A DNA stretch of 14,491 nt, taken from Bacteroides sp. UBA1317 (lineage in GTDB: Bacteria; Bacteroidota; Bacteroidia; Bacteroidales; Bacteroidaceae). Below are positions 7,941-14,491 of the stretch, piece by piece (position 1 is the first letter of the stretch; each line of letters starts with the position of its first letter). The position numbers and the translations under genes were made by a program. The notes beneath the pieces are model-generated. The model had not been told where the DNA came from. It was given only the letters and a program-made list of their open reading frames with translations, and did no database searches. The stretch spans positions 1 through 14,491 of the forward strand of contig DBTL01000095.1 of assembly GCA_002307035.1 (NCBI GenBank), written 5' to 3'.

Positions 7941-7969
7941 AAAAAGGAGCTTTTTTAGGGCTCCTTTTT
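7941..7969 (-). terminator. Terminator of nrdJ
   Basis: A perfect 10-bp inverted repeat AAAAAGGAGC (7941-7950) / GCTCCTTTTT (7960-7969) encloses a 9-base loop. It begins 21 bases after the nrdJ stop codon in the direction of transcription. On the minus strand the stem ends in a T run, and the structure is symmetrical enough to work in both directions. It separates nrdJ from malQ, so malQ should have its own promoter. Confidence 0.75.
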
Positions 7970-7990
7970 AATTTTCTTTTTTACAAATAT

Positions 7991-10528
7991 TTATCCACAT
8001 CTTGATGCGCCGCAGGTTGTGCATATCAGGCAACCTTCTTGATATACCAATGTCTCGTTTCCGCAGTTTGGACATCTCTTCCCTCTTGCCTCGGTTCCAT
8101 CTTGGATATATTTCTTTAGTGCACGTTCAACGCCATTTTTCCATGTGTTGATGCTTTCGCTGTCAAGCTGAAGAGAACCAACTAATTTGATTACTTGTTC
8201 AATGGGCATCCTCCAACGAAGCACTCCTGATATTAATTTAGCGTAATTCCAATACTCTTTGTTGAATTTCTCGGATAAACCTTCGATGGTCGTTTTGTAT
8301 CCTCGTTTGTTCTCAAACTGAAAGTCATATCGCTTATTTCCATTCTCGTCTACACTTTTAATAATTCGTCCTGTGGTTACGGTCTTTGGCAGCAATATAC
8401 CTTCATCGTCATCTTGCAGACCAGTGAATATTTCATAAGGTCTGCCGTCGAGTAGACCCACAAAAGCAACCCATTTTTCTTTATTGTTTTGGAATCGGAC
8501 AACATCAGCCTCCAATATTGTTGGTCGTATTTCCACTACCGTGGGTGGTTTGCAAGGTGGGAGCTCTTCTTTTTTATCAGATTTGGTAGCGAGTAGTACC
8601 CCTGAGCGCGAACCATCGCGATAAACGGTACAACCTTTGCAACCAGATTTCCAAGCTTCAACATACAAGCGATTAACCAAATCTTCATCTACATTACTTG
8701 GTAAATTTATAGTGACACTGATGGAGTGGTCAACCCATTTCTGAATTTTTCCTTGCATCTTCACTTTCATTAGCCAATCAACATCATTAGAGGTCGCTTT
8801 GTAATAAGGAGATTTTGCCACTAAATCATCTATTTCTTCTTGTGTATATCGTTTAGAGGGGTCATATCCGTTGGCTTCCATCCAAGTTACGAATTTGTGA
8901 TGAAAAACAATGTATTCTTCAAAAGCATCACCTGTTTCATCTACGAAATCAACTCGCACCTGTGTGTCGTTTGGGTTCACTTTTCTTCTTCGCTTATATA
9001 CTGGCAAAAAGATCGGTTCAATTCCAGAAGTCGTCTGCGTCATCAAACTAGTTGTTCCGGTAGGAGCAATAGTAAGACAAGCAATATTACGTCGTCCATA
9101 TTTCTCCATCTCTTTATATAATTCAGGATCAGCTTCACGAAGACGATTTATAAACGGATTATTTTTCTCTCTTTCACTGCTGTATATTTCAAAGGCACCA
9201 CGTTCTTTAGCCATTTCCACCGAGGAGTGGTAAGCGTTGATTGCAACAGTCTTATGTATTTCTTCTGAAAAGTCAGTTGCTTCTGTCGTTCCATAGCGTA
9301 GATTTAAGGCAGCTAACATGTCCCCTTCTGCGGTTATACCTACTCCGGTTCGTCTGCCCTGACCACTTTTCTTATATATTTTTTCCCAAAGTATGCGTTC
9401 AGCACGTTTTATTTCCCCCTCTTCCGGATCTTCGTTGATTTTTTCTATAATGCGTTCTATCTTTTCCAGTTCAAGATCAATGATGTCATCCATGATGCGT
9501 TGCGCCAGTCTTACATGTTTCTTGAACAACTCAAAATCAAAGTATGCATCTTTTTTAAATGGGTTTACAACATATGAATATAAATTAATGGCTAATAAGC
9601 GGCAAGAGTCGTAGGGACACAAAGGTATCTCTCCACATGGATTAGTCGAAACAGTTTTATATCCAAGGTCGGCATAGCAATCCGGTACGGATTCTTTGAT
9701 GATGGTGTCCCAAAATAGAACTCCCGGTTCTGCTGATTTCCAAGCATTATGGACAATCTTCTTCCATAATAAGGAGGCGTCTATTTCTTTGACTGTCGTC
9801 GGATGATCGGAATCTACAGGGTATTGCTGAACGTATTTTTTGCCTTCAACTGCTGCAACCATGAATGCATCATCTAGTTTAACTGAGACATTAGCTCCGG
9901 TAACTTTACCTTCTGTCATTTTGGCATCAATAAAGGCTTCTGAATCAGGATGTTTGATAGAGACACTTAACATTAATGCACCGCGGCGTCCATCTTGAGC
10001 TACCTCTCGTGTTGAATTTGAGTAACGTTCCATGAAGGGCACAATTCCGGTAGAGGTCAAGGCGGAGTTTTTTACTGGCGACCCTTTTGGGCGAATATGA
10101 GAAAGGTCATGGCCAACTCCTCCGCGTCTTTTCATTAACTGCACTTGTTCTTCGTCTATTTTAATAATGGCACCATATGAGTCTGCAGCACCATCAATGC
10201 CTATAACAAAACAGTTAGATAAAGAAGCAACTTGGTAATTGTTGCCAATTCCTGTCATTGGGCTGCCTTGGGGAATGATGTATTTAAAATGATCTAACAG
10301 ATCAAAAAGCTCTTTTGAACTGAGTGCATTTTTATATTTTGATTCGATCCGAGCTATTTCATTGGCAATTCTCCAATGCATGTCCTCGGGTGACTTTTCG
10401 TAAATGTTTCCGAAAGAATCTTTGACTGCATATTTATTGACCCAAACTCTTGCAGCAAGCTCATCTCCTTGAAAATATCGTAAAGATTCTTCGTAGGATT
10501 CATTGTATGAGTAGATTTGTTTTTCCAC
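7991..10528 (-). CDS. nrdJ: Adenosylcobalamin-dependent (class II) ribonucleotide reductase
   Basis: This enzyme reduces ribonucleotides to deoxyribonucleotides using adenosylcobalamin to generate the thiyl radical, with no oxygen requirement and no small subunit. Within its 845 residues, SLSNCFVIG carries a redox cysteine (Cys106), and STNPCGEIPL (294-303) holds Asn296, the radical Cys298 and Glu300. APTGTTSLM (488-496) and CKGCTVYRDGSR (630-641) are further family motifs. The C-terminus has CPNCG (819-823) and CLICTTCGASRCG (833-845), a cysteine-rich tail used for reduction and/or zinc binding in this family. No N-terminal ATP-cone is evident. The start codon is GTG (10526-10528): an in-frame TAA lies 12 bases upstream with no ATG between, and the next Met is residue 50. 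It is a single gene with its own promoter and terminator, and its activity depends on a B12 supply. Confidence 0.95.
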   Translation of the reverse strand: MEKQIYSYNESYEESLRYFQGDELAARVWVNKYAVKDSFGNIYEKSPEDMHWRIANEIARIESKYKNALSSKELFDLLDHFKYIIPQGSPMTGIGNNYQVASLSNCFVIGIDGAADSYGAIIKIDEEQVQLMKRRGGVGHDLSHIRPKGSPVKNSALTSTGIVPFMERYSNSTREVAQDGRRGALMLSVSIKHPDSEAFIDAKMTEGKVTGANVSVKLDDAFMVAAVEGKKYVQQYPVDSDHPTTVKEIDASLLWKKIVHNAWKSAEPGVLFWDTIIKESVPDCYADLGYKTVSTNPCGEIPLCPYDSCRLLAINLYSYVVNPFKKDAYFDFELFKKHVRLAQRIMDDIIDLELEKIERIIEKINEDPEEGEIKRAERILWEKIYKKSGQGRRTGVGITAEGDMLAALNLRYGTTEATDFSEEIHKTVAINAYHSSVEMAKERGAFEIYSSEREKNNPFINRLREADPELYKEMEKYGRRNIACLTIAPTGTTSLMTQTTSGIEPIFLPVYKRRRKVNPNDTQVRVDFVDETGDAFEEYIVFHHKFVTWMEANGYDPSKRYTQEEIDDLVAKSPYYKATSNDVDWLMKVKMQGKIQKWVDHSISVTINLPSNVDEDLVNRLYVEAWKSGCKGCTVYRDGSRSGVLLATKSDKKEELPPCKPPTVVEIRPTILEADVVRFQNNKEKWVAFVGLLDGRPYEIFTGLQDDDEGILLPKTVTTGRIIKSVDENGNKRYDFQFENKRGYKTTIEGLSEKFNKEYWNYAKLISGVLRWRMPIEQVIKLVGSLQLDSESINTWKNGVERALKKYIQDGTEARGKRCPNCGNETLVYQEGCLICTTCGASRCG

Positions 10529-10604
10529 GATGTTATTTTCTTAATTCGAATTTAATAATAAATAAAAGTGTAGAAGTTATACTTATTATTAATAAATGTA
10601 TTTG

Positions 10605-10635
10605 CAAATCTAATAATATATTCTGTTATAACAAA
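10605..10635 (-). promoter_or_regulatory. Promoter of nrdJ (Bacteroides sigma-ABfr type)
   Basis: On the minus strand TTTG (10635-10632), a 19-bp spacer and TAGATTTG (10612-10605) match the Bacteroides -33/-7 consensus exactly in both elements and in spacing. The predicted transcript start is near 10600, giving a leader of roughly 70 bases. That is too short for a cobalamin riboswitch. The palindrome ATTTGCAAAT (10600-10609) overlaps the -7 box and the predicted start. Confidence 0.65.
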
Positions 10636-10841
10636 ATATAATTAGGTTTTTTATTTATTAGTCTAAGTTTTCTTTTTATATATATTAAAATACTGTTTAT
10701 CAGTATGTTATGATTATATTTTATTTGATTAATTATCTAAAAAAAAAGTCTATATAAGATTATGTTTGACTCAAATCTGTCTTTTAGACAATTATTGCAT
10801 GAAAATAGAAGATGAATGTTACTCTTTTCTGATCTATTCTA

Positions 10842-10849
10842 TATCTTTG
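10842..10849 (+). promoter_or_regulatory. Candidate -7 box of the nitroreductase promoter
   Basis: TATCTTTG is an exact match to TAnnTTTG and ends 14 bases before the ATG, implying a very short leader of under 10 bases. The -33 position (about 10817-10821, TGTTA) is only a loose match, so activation by a regulator is possible. Confidence 0.5.
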
Positions 10850-10863
10850 CAGAAAAATAAAAG

Positions 10864-11607
10864 ATGGAATCAATAAAAAACAGAAGGACAATAAGGAAGT
10901 ATCAACAAAAGGATATTCCAGAAGAAATGTTAAATGAAATGCTCGAAATATCTTTCCGAGCTTCTACGGTTGGTAATATGCAGTCCTATAGTGTGATAGT
11001 GACCCGTGATGTTGAAATGAAAGCAAAAATATCTCCTGCTCATTTCGATCAACCAATGGTTAATCAGGCACCAGTAGTACTCACTTTCTGTGCTGATTTT
11101 AGGCGTTTTAGTAGGTGGTGTGAGGCGCGAAAGGCAGTGCCAGGGTATGATAACTTTCAATCATTTATGAATGCTGCAATTGATGCTCTTTTGTTCACTC
11201 AAACTTTTTGTACCGTGGCAGAAGAAAAGGGCTTAGGACTTTGTTATCTTGGAACCACTACTTATAATCCGAAAATGATTATTGATGTGCTAGAGTTACC
11301 TAAATTAGTTTTTCCTATAACTACTATTACTTTGGGCTATCCAGATGAATCCCCGGAGCAAGTGGATCGGTTGCCTTTAGAGGCTATTGTACATAAGGAG
11401 TATTATCACGATTATACTGCCTCGGATATTGATAGTTTATATGGAAACAAAGAATCTCTTGATGCAAATAAGAAATTTGTAGAAGAGAACCATAAAGAAA
11501 CTTTGGCTCAGGTTTTTACGGATATTCGTTATACTAAAAAGGTTAATGAGCTTACTTCTGAAACGTTGTTGCAAGCAATTCGTTATCAAGGTTTTTTAAA
11601 CGAATAA
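10864..11607 (+). CDS. NfsA/FRP-type nitroreductase family FMN oxidoreductase
   Basis: This is probably a cytosolic, FMN-containing NAD(P)H oxidoreductase that reduces nitroaromatics, quinones or flavins; the natural substrate cannot be told. The 247 residues fit the NfsA/FRP group (about 240-250). Landmarks are the N-terminal FMN phosphate contact NRRTIRKY (6-13), the STVGNMQSYS loop (34-43), EKGLGLCYLGTT (121-132) near the flavin, and RLPLEAIVHKEYY (169-181), typical of the NfsA branch. The ATG at 10864 follows an A-rich stretch and a close -7 box. It is a single-gene unit ending at the shared terminator before the convergent dnaA. In anaerobic gut bacteria such enzymes activate metronidazole-type drugs (family knowledge), but nothing here shows that for this protein. 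Confidence 0.9.
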   Translation: MESIKNRRTIRKYQQKDIPEEMLNEMLEISFRASTVGNMQSYSVIVTRDVEMKAKISPAHFDQPMVNQAPVVLTFCADFRRFSRWCEARKAVPGYDNFQSFMNAAIDALLFTQTFCTVAEEKGLGLCYLGTTTYNPKMIIDVLELPKLVFPITTITLGYPDESPEQVDRLPLEAIVHKEYYHDYTASDIDSLYGNKESLDANKKFVEENHKETLAQVFTDIRYTKKVNELTSETLLQAIRYQGFLNE

Positions 11608-11617
11608 TTGAGCTTTG

Positions 11618-11665
11618 CAAAAATAAAAGTCAGAATGAGGAAAGACATTCTGACTTTTATTTTGC
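11618..11665. terminator. Bidirectional terminator shared by the nitroreductase gene and dnaA
   Basis: A perfect 18-bp stem joins 11620-11637 (ending GTCAGAATG) to 11646-11663 (starting CATTCTGAC), around the loop AGGAAAGA. GC/GC extends the stem at the base with one bulged A. The arms start with A runs and end with T runs, so both strands give a hairpin followed by a U tract. It lies 12 bp after the nitroreductase stop and 15 bp after the dnaA stop. Confidence 0.85.
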
Positions 11666-11678
11666 TAACACTATTACC

Positions 11679-13088
11679 TTATATCTTTTTTTTTAAGGAT
11701 GTTTCTATGTTTTCTATGTCTGAGTTGAAGCTTTTGTCTATTTCGCACTGCTCTTTGATTATTTTGCAGGCGTGTAGTACGGTTGCATGATCTTTGTTTC
11801 CTATTAATTGCCCTATTCGAGAGGATGAAAAGTCGGTATGCTTCTTAGCTAGGTACATCGCCACTTGTCTAACTAATACGACTTCTCTCTTTCTTGATTT
11901 TGTGTGAATCATTGTTGGGTCTAACTCAAAGTGTTTACACGCGATGCCTATAATGTCGTCTATTGTAATTGCTTTAGTCTCATTACGGACGATTTTGCGA
12001 ACGATTCTTTGAGCTAATTCTAAATCTATTTCTTTATTATAAATTGTAGAATGTGCCATTATTGAAATCACTATCCCTTCCAAGTCTCGTACGCTTTCAT
12101 TTACATTCTCAGCGATATAATCGATCACTTCTGGTGGAAATTGCAATCCATCCCTATGTATTTTATTCTTTAATATATCTTTTCTCAGCTCTACAGAGGG
12201 CTTTTCCAACTCAGCTACCATTCCCCATTTAAAACGAGTTAGTAATCTTTCTTCTACACCTTGCAACAAAATTGGGGCACGATCGGATGTAAGAATTAAT
12301 TGCCTACCGTTTTGGTGCAGGTGATTGAAGATGTGGAAGAATGTGTTTTGAGTCTTGGTAACTCCTGCAAACTCTTGTATATCGTCTATAATTAGTACGT
12401 CAATGGTCTGATAGAAATTGATAAAGTCGTTGGTCGTGTTATTGCGCACCGAATCAGTGTATTGCACTTGGAATAGATGTGCAGAAACATATAAGACTCT
12501 TTTCTCAGGAAAGAGCTCTTTAATTTTTGTCCCTATAGCGTTAGCCAAATGAGTTTTCCCTACTCCTGAAGCTCCATGAATGAAAAGGGGATTAAATACC
12601 GTCTTCGCCGGATTTTGTGCCACAGCTTCTGCTACACTTCTCGACAATTTGTTGCTATACCCTTCAATGAAACTCTCGAAGTTATAATCAGGGTTCAATT
12701 GAGGATCTAAGTCTTGTGGAGCAGGAGCTTGTAGGACATTGGGGGACTTATTTCCATAACGATTCCCATTCTTCTGCGGAATAGCAGTTGAACGGCTACT
12801 TGCTTCAAGATTAATCGTTGTTTTAGAGCTCTTGTCCACCATTACATTATACATCAACTTCGTGCCCTCACCAATAACTTTATATAGGGTGGCACGGAGC
12901 AGATCCACAAATTTATCTTCTATGAATTCATAAAAGAACTGGCTAGGGACTTGTACAGTTAGTGTTTTGTCCTCATATTTTAAAGGGATAATGGGGGCAA
13001 ACCAAGTATTATATGTCGTTTCAGGAACATTGTCTCGTATAACCAGAAGACAGCGGTTCCATAACCCGACATGATTTGTTTCAATCAT
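11679..13088 (-). CDS. dnaA: Chromosomal replication initiator protein DnaA
   Basis: DnaA binds DnaA boxes at oriC as an ATP-bound oligomer, opens the duplex and helps load the helicase. The 469 residues have the four usual domains: I (about 1-85, helicase/self interaction), a variable linker II (about 86-130), AAA+ domain III (about 135-350) and DNA-binding domain IV (about 370-469). Walker A is GASGVGKT (172-179), Walker B LIIDD (232-236), sensor 1 lies near ILTSDR (265-270), box VII is RLLTRF with the arginine finger Arg285, and sensor 2 is RDLEG with Arg334. The family signature in domain IV includes GNKDHATVLHACKII (430-444). The ATG at 13088 begins MIETNHVGLWNRCL. No cluster of DnaA boxes is visible in the 338 bp upstream, so oriC is probably elsewhere. 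Confidence 0.97.
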   Translation of the reverse strand: MIETNHVGLWNRCLLVIRDNVPETTYNTWFAPIIPLKYEDKTLTVQVPSQFFYEFIEDKFVDLLRATLYKVIGEGTKLMYNVMVDKSSKTTINLEASSRSTAIPQKNGNRYGNKSPNVLQAPAPQDLDPQLNPDYNFESFIEGYSNKLSRSVAEAVAQNPAKTVFNPLFIHGASGVGKTHLANAIGTKIKELFPEKRVLYVSAHLFQVQYTDSVRNNTTNDFINFYQTIDVLIIDDIQEFAGVTKTQNTFFHIFNHLHQNGRQLILTSDRAPILLQGVEERLLTRFKWGMVAELEKPSVELRKDILKNKIHRDGLQFPPEVIDYIAENVNESVRDLEGIVISIMAHSTIYNKEIDLELAQRIVRKIVRNETKAITIDDIIGIACKHFELDPTMIHTKSRKREVVLVRQVAMYLAKKHTDFSSSRIGQLIGNKDHATVLHACKIIKEQCEIDKSFNSDIENIETSLKKKI

Positions 13089-13133
13089 AACGGCTTCAAT
13101 ACATTTATTAATTAAGCAAAACTTCTACAATTG

Positions 13134-13165
13134 CAAATTTGGGAATCTTATTTGATAAAAACAAA
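13134..13165 (-). promoter_or_regulatory. Candidate promoter of dnaA
   Basis: On the minus strand TTTG (13165-13162), a 20-bp spacer and CAAATTTG (13141-13134) match the Bacteroides promoter pattern with one mismatch (C for the first T of TAnnTTTG). The predicted start is about 40 bases before the dnaA ATG. The -7 sequence is itself a palindrome. Confidence 0.4.
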
Positions 13166-13303
13166 TCTCTTTTTTCTTGTGTTTCTCCAATATTGAATAA
13201 TTCCTTTAATTTCAGCCACTTATAAGAGGATGGCCTTGTACGTTCTTTGAATAGCTCTTGTTTTTATCTAAACATTTGATTATCAGTTTATTTGGCTTGT
13301 AAA

Positions 13304-13426
13304 TTGTCCTTTATGTTATAAAGCATAAAGGTCTAAGAAACGTTTATTAACGGATGTCTGAGGCTCAATTTATAACTAACGAAAAATAATTTCTATTTAG
13401 ATTGAGTCTATATAACATAAAGACAA
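13304..13426. repeat. 16-bp inverted repeat flanking 90 bp, with nested hairpins
   Basis: The left arm 13304-13320 (TTGTCCTTTATGTTATA) is the reverse complement of the right arm 13411-13426 (TATAACATAAAGACAA), apart from one extra C in the left arm. The right arm abuts the MCE gene stop codon (13427-13429). A second perfect 8-bp repeat, CCTTTATG/CATAAAGG (13308-13315/13324-13331), and a third, CTTTAT/ATAAAG (13309-13314/13318-13323), reuse the left arm, so mutually exclusive folds are possible. CTCAAT and ATTGAG segments inside can also pair. It could be a terminator or processing structure of the MCE transcript, a small structured RNA, or the ends of a small mobile or invertible element. No recombinase gene is nearby. 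Confidence 0.6.
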
Positions 13427-14326
13427 CTACTTCTGTTTCTTGCCAAATAATGAGAAGTGTACATAGCGTTTCGGGTTTATTCTTAAATCCTCTAGTAAAC
13501 TGGCTGCATTGGCACTAGTCGTATTTAGGTTATTATATAATTGTGGGTCATTGAGTAACAATCCCATTGAATTATCTTTGCTATTTAACCTTTCTGTAAT
13601 TAATTTTATGTTAGCCAATGTAGAGTCTATTTTATTGAATGTGGCCGCATAATCTATTCCTTTCAAATTACTGCTTACTACTACAAAGTTATCTCCAATA
13701 GTGTTTAACTTTCCTGCCAGTAGTGGTACGTCCTTTCTCATTAATACTTTTAGTTGTCCGCTGGCCACTTCTAAGTTGGCTGTGGTATTTTTAATCGAGT
13801 TGAGAGCGGTTGGTATGTTTGGATCACTGAGGATGGTGTTTAATGAAGCAAGGATAGAATCTAATTTAGGCAAAATTTGCTCCATTTGGGGCATGAGTGT
13901 TGATACACTTTCCATTAGGCCGTTGTTTAATGATCCTGGAATAGTATCTCCGGTTGAATAGCTCTCTCGAGGATTATTTGCCAACAGAATATTCATTCGG
14001 ACTCCTCCAAGCATTTCGGAGACAAGTTCAGCCGAACTACCTTTGGGTATTCGCATGTCTTTGTCTAGTTCTACTTCGACAGTAACATTGCCTGGATGTG
14101 TATAGTCGTAAGCTATATCTCGCACAATACCGATACGGTATCCGTCAGCAAACACCGGGCTTGATTTGGCTAATCCATTAATGTTCTGATATTTCACGTA
14201 GAAATAGCTGCTTGGTTTGAACATGCTGACTCCTTTTAAGTAATTGAGGCCATAGACTATCACACATAGTGCCATAATACTTGCTATCCCTATTTTAACT
14301 TCTTTCGTAAAGTATTTCATTATCAT
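13427..14326 (-). CDS. MCE/MlaD-family lipid transport protein
   Basis: This is a membrane-anchored substrate-binding subunit of an Mla-type ABC lipid transporter moving phospholipids between inner and outer membrane. The 299 residues consist of a short cytoplasmic start, one transmembrane helix (about 12-30, IGIASIMALCVIVYGLNYL) that anchors it, a single MCE domain (about 37-116) with GLAKSSPVFADGYRIGIV and the characteristic LGGVRMNILL, and a long helical region (about 120-299) rich in LxxLNT-type repeats, probably forming the coiled shaft of a hexamer. The ATPase and permease genes are not in the window. ATG 14326 is used; the ATG two codons further in (14320) is an equally good start. It begins 11 bp after the amidase reading frame and is probably co-transcribed with it. 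Confidence 0.88.
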   Translation of the reverse strand: MIMKYFTKEVKIGIASIMALCVIVYGLNYLKGVSMFKPSSYFYVKYQNINGLAKSSPVFADGYRIGIVRDIAYDYTHPGNVTVEVELDKDMRIPKGSSAELVSEMLGGVRMNILLANNPRESYSTGDTIPGSLNNGLMESVSTLMPQMEQILPKLDSILASLNTILSDPNIPTALNSIKNTTANLEVASGQLKVLMRKDVPLLAGKLNTIGDNFVVVSSNLKGIDYAATFNKIDSTLANIKLITERLNSKDNSMGLLLNDPQLYNNLNTTSANAASLLEDLRINPKRYVHFSLFGKKQK

Positions 14327-14337
14327 ATTCTGTCTTT

Positions 14338-14491
14338 TTATTTATTTCTTTTAAATTCATTAATAGCCGCATTGATATTTATCTTTTTTCCATTTTTAAA
14401 GGCAATGATGAAGGAATCTTTGAAATCGTTAACTATAGAACGGCGGGTCTTTTATAATTTGTTATAGTCGGTTGAAGCTCCATAAGTGTAT
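14338..14491 (-). pseudogene. 3' end of N-acetylmuramoyl-L-alanine amidase with an in-frame stop (partial)
   Basis: Reading inward from the window edge, one minus-strand frame gives YTYGASTDYNKL, then TAA (14452-14454), then 37 more codons in the same frame (KTRRSIVNDFKDSF, then IIAFKNGKKINI, ending EFKRNK) to a final TAA at 14338-14340. From memory, the tail of Bacteroidetes cell-wall amidases located next to this MCE gene reads YGASTDYN followed by a Tyr and a FKDAFIIAFKDG-like block. The internal stop would fall at that Tyr, a single-base change (TAT or TAC to TAA). The rest of the gene is outside the window. The product may be truncated by about 38 residues, may have lost function, or the base may be a sequencing error. 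Confidence 0.6.

Larger units (their letters stand above)
10529..10863. other. 335-bp AT-rich divergent intergenic region between nrdJ and the nitroreductase
   Basis: No gene is supported here. The region holds the nrdJ promoter on the minus strand and the nitroreductase promoter on the plus strand. Another exact TAnnTTTG match on the plus strand, TATGTTTG at 10761-10768, has no -33 partner at the right distance. Two small inverted repeats are present: ATACTG/CAGTAT (10690-10695/10701-10706) and TGTCT/AGACA (10778-10782/10786-10790). The middle is very AT-rich with runs of A. Confidence 0.6.
13089..13426. other. 338-bp intergenic region between the MCE gene and dnaA
   Basis: No credible coding sequence is seen. 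The dnaA-proximal half carries the candidate dnaA promoter. The distal 123 bp are framed by the long inverted repeat described separately. No TTATCCACA-type DnaA box or AT-rich repeat array of an origin was recognised. Both flanking genes run on the minus strand. Confidence 0.6.

Noticed and set aside
8840..9614. Several plus-strand frames of 65-107 codons antisense to nrdJ
   Set aside because: They mirror nrdJ codons and have no family features or promoter.
10529..10600. Cobalamin riboswitch ahead of nrdJ
   Set aside because: The predicted leader is only about 70 bases and shows no B12-box-like conserved core.
11608..11790. 60-codon frame following the nitroreductase stop
   Set aside because: It reads through the terminator hairpin and the antisense of the dnaA 3' end, with no supporting features.
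13321..13410. Phase-variable promoter between inverted repeats
   Set aside because: No TAnnTTTG box was found on either strand inside the 90-bp segment and no recombinase gene is near; kept only as one possibility for the inverted repeat.
13089..13426. Chromosomal origin next to dnaA
   Set aside because: No DnaA box cluster was found in the upstream region; the three exact boxes in the window lie within other genes and are kilobases apart.

Overview
The window reads as a core chromosomal segment of a Bacteroidales bacterium, most likely Bacteroides or a close relative. The grounds are moderately AT-rich DNA, AT-rich translation starts without strong Shine-Dalgarno sequences, several matches to the Bacteroides promoter pattern (TTTG, 19-21 bp spacer, TAnnTTTG), a Bacteroidetes-style 4-alpha-glucanotransferase with two N-terminal starch-binding domains, and an MCE/MlaD protein following an N-acetylmuramoyl-L-alanine amidase tail. 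There are no transposases, integrases, phage genes or CRISPR repeats. I see no new multi-gene system; the unusual signals are small-scale.

Layout. 1-165: a tRNA-Val(TAC) with a poorly paired acceptor stem, followed by a hairpin terminator. 251-4574, plus strand: purB (purine synthesis), an RsuA/RluB-family rRNA pseudouridine synthase with a 240-residue Arg/Asn-rich disordered N-terminus, and asnS, which ends at a terminator. 4697-10528, minus strand: nrdJ (B12-dependent ribonucleotide reductase), then malQ (GH77 with tandem CBM20), then folB (dihydroneopterin aldolase), listed in transcription order. nrdJ has its own well-matched promoter and terminator; malQ and folB are 34 bp apart and probably share a transcript. 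10864-11607, plus strand: an NfsA/FRP-type nitroreductase. 11679-14491, minus strand: an MCE/MlaD lipid-transport protein preceded by the broken 3' end of an amidase gene, and then dnaA. The nitroreductase and dnaA converge on one 18-bp hairpin terminator.

Functionally this is mostly nucleotide metabolism and information processing: purB, nrdJ, folB (folate cofactor for purine and thymidylate synthesis), dnaA, asnS, tRNA-Val and rRNA modification. Glycogen/malto-oligosaccharide handling (malQ) and envelope genes (MCE protein, amidase) complete it.

Points deserving a second look are a 16-bp inverted repeat with nested hairpins between the MCE gene and dnaA, an in-frame stop in the amidase tail, the degenerate tRNA, tandem 36-bp repeats in the pseudouridine synthase, and three exact DnaA-box 9-mers inside coding genes while none was seen directly upstream of dnaA.
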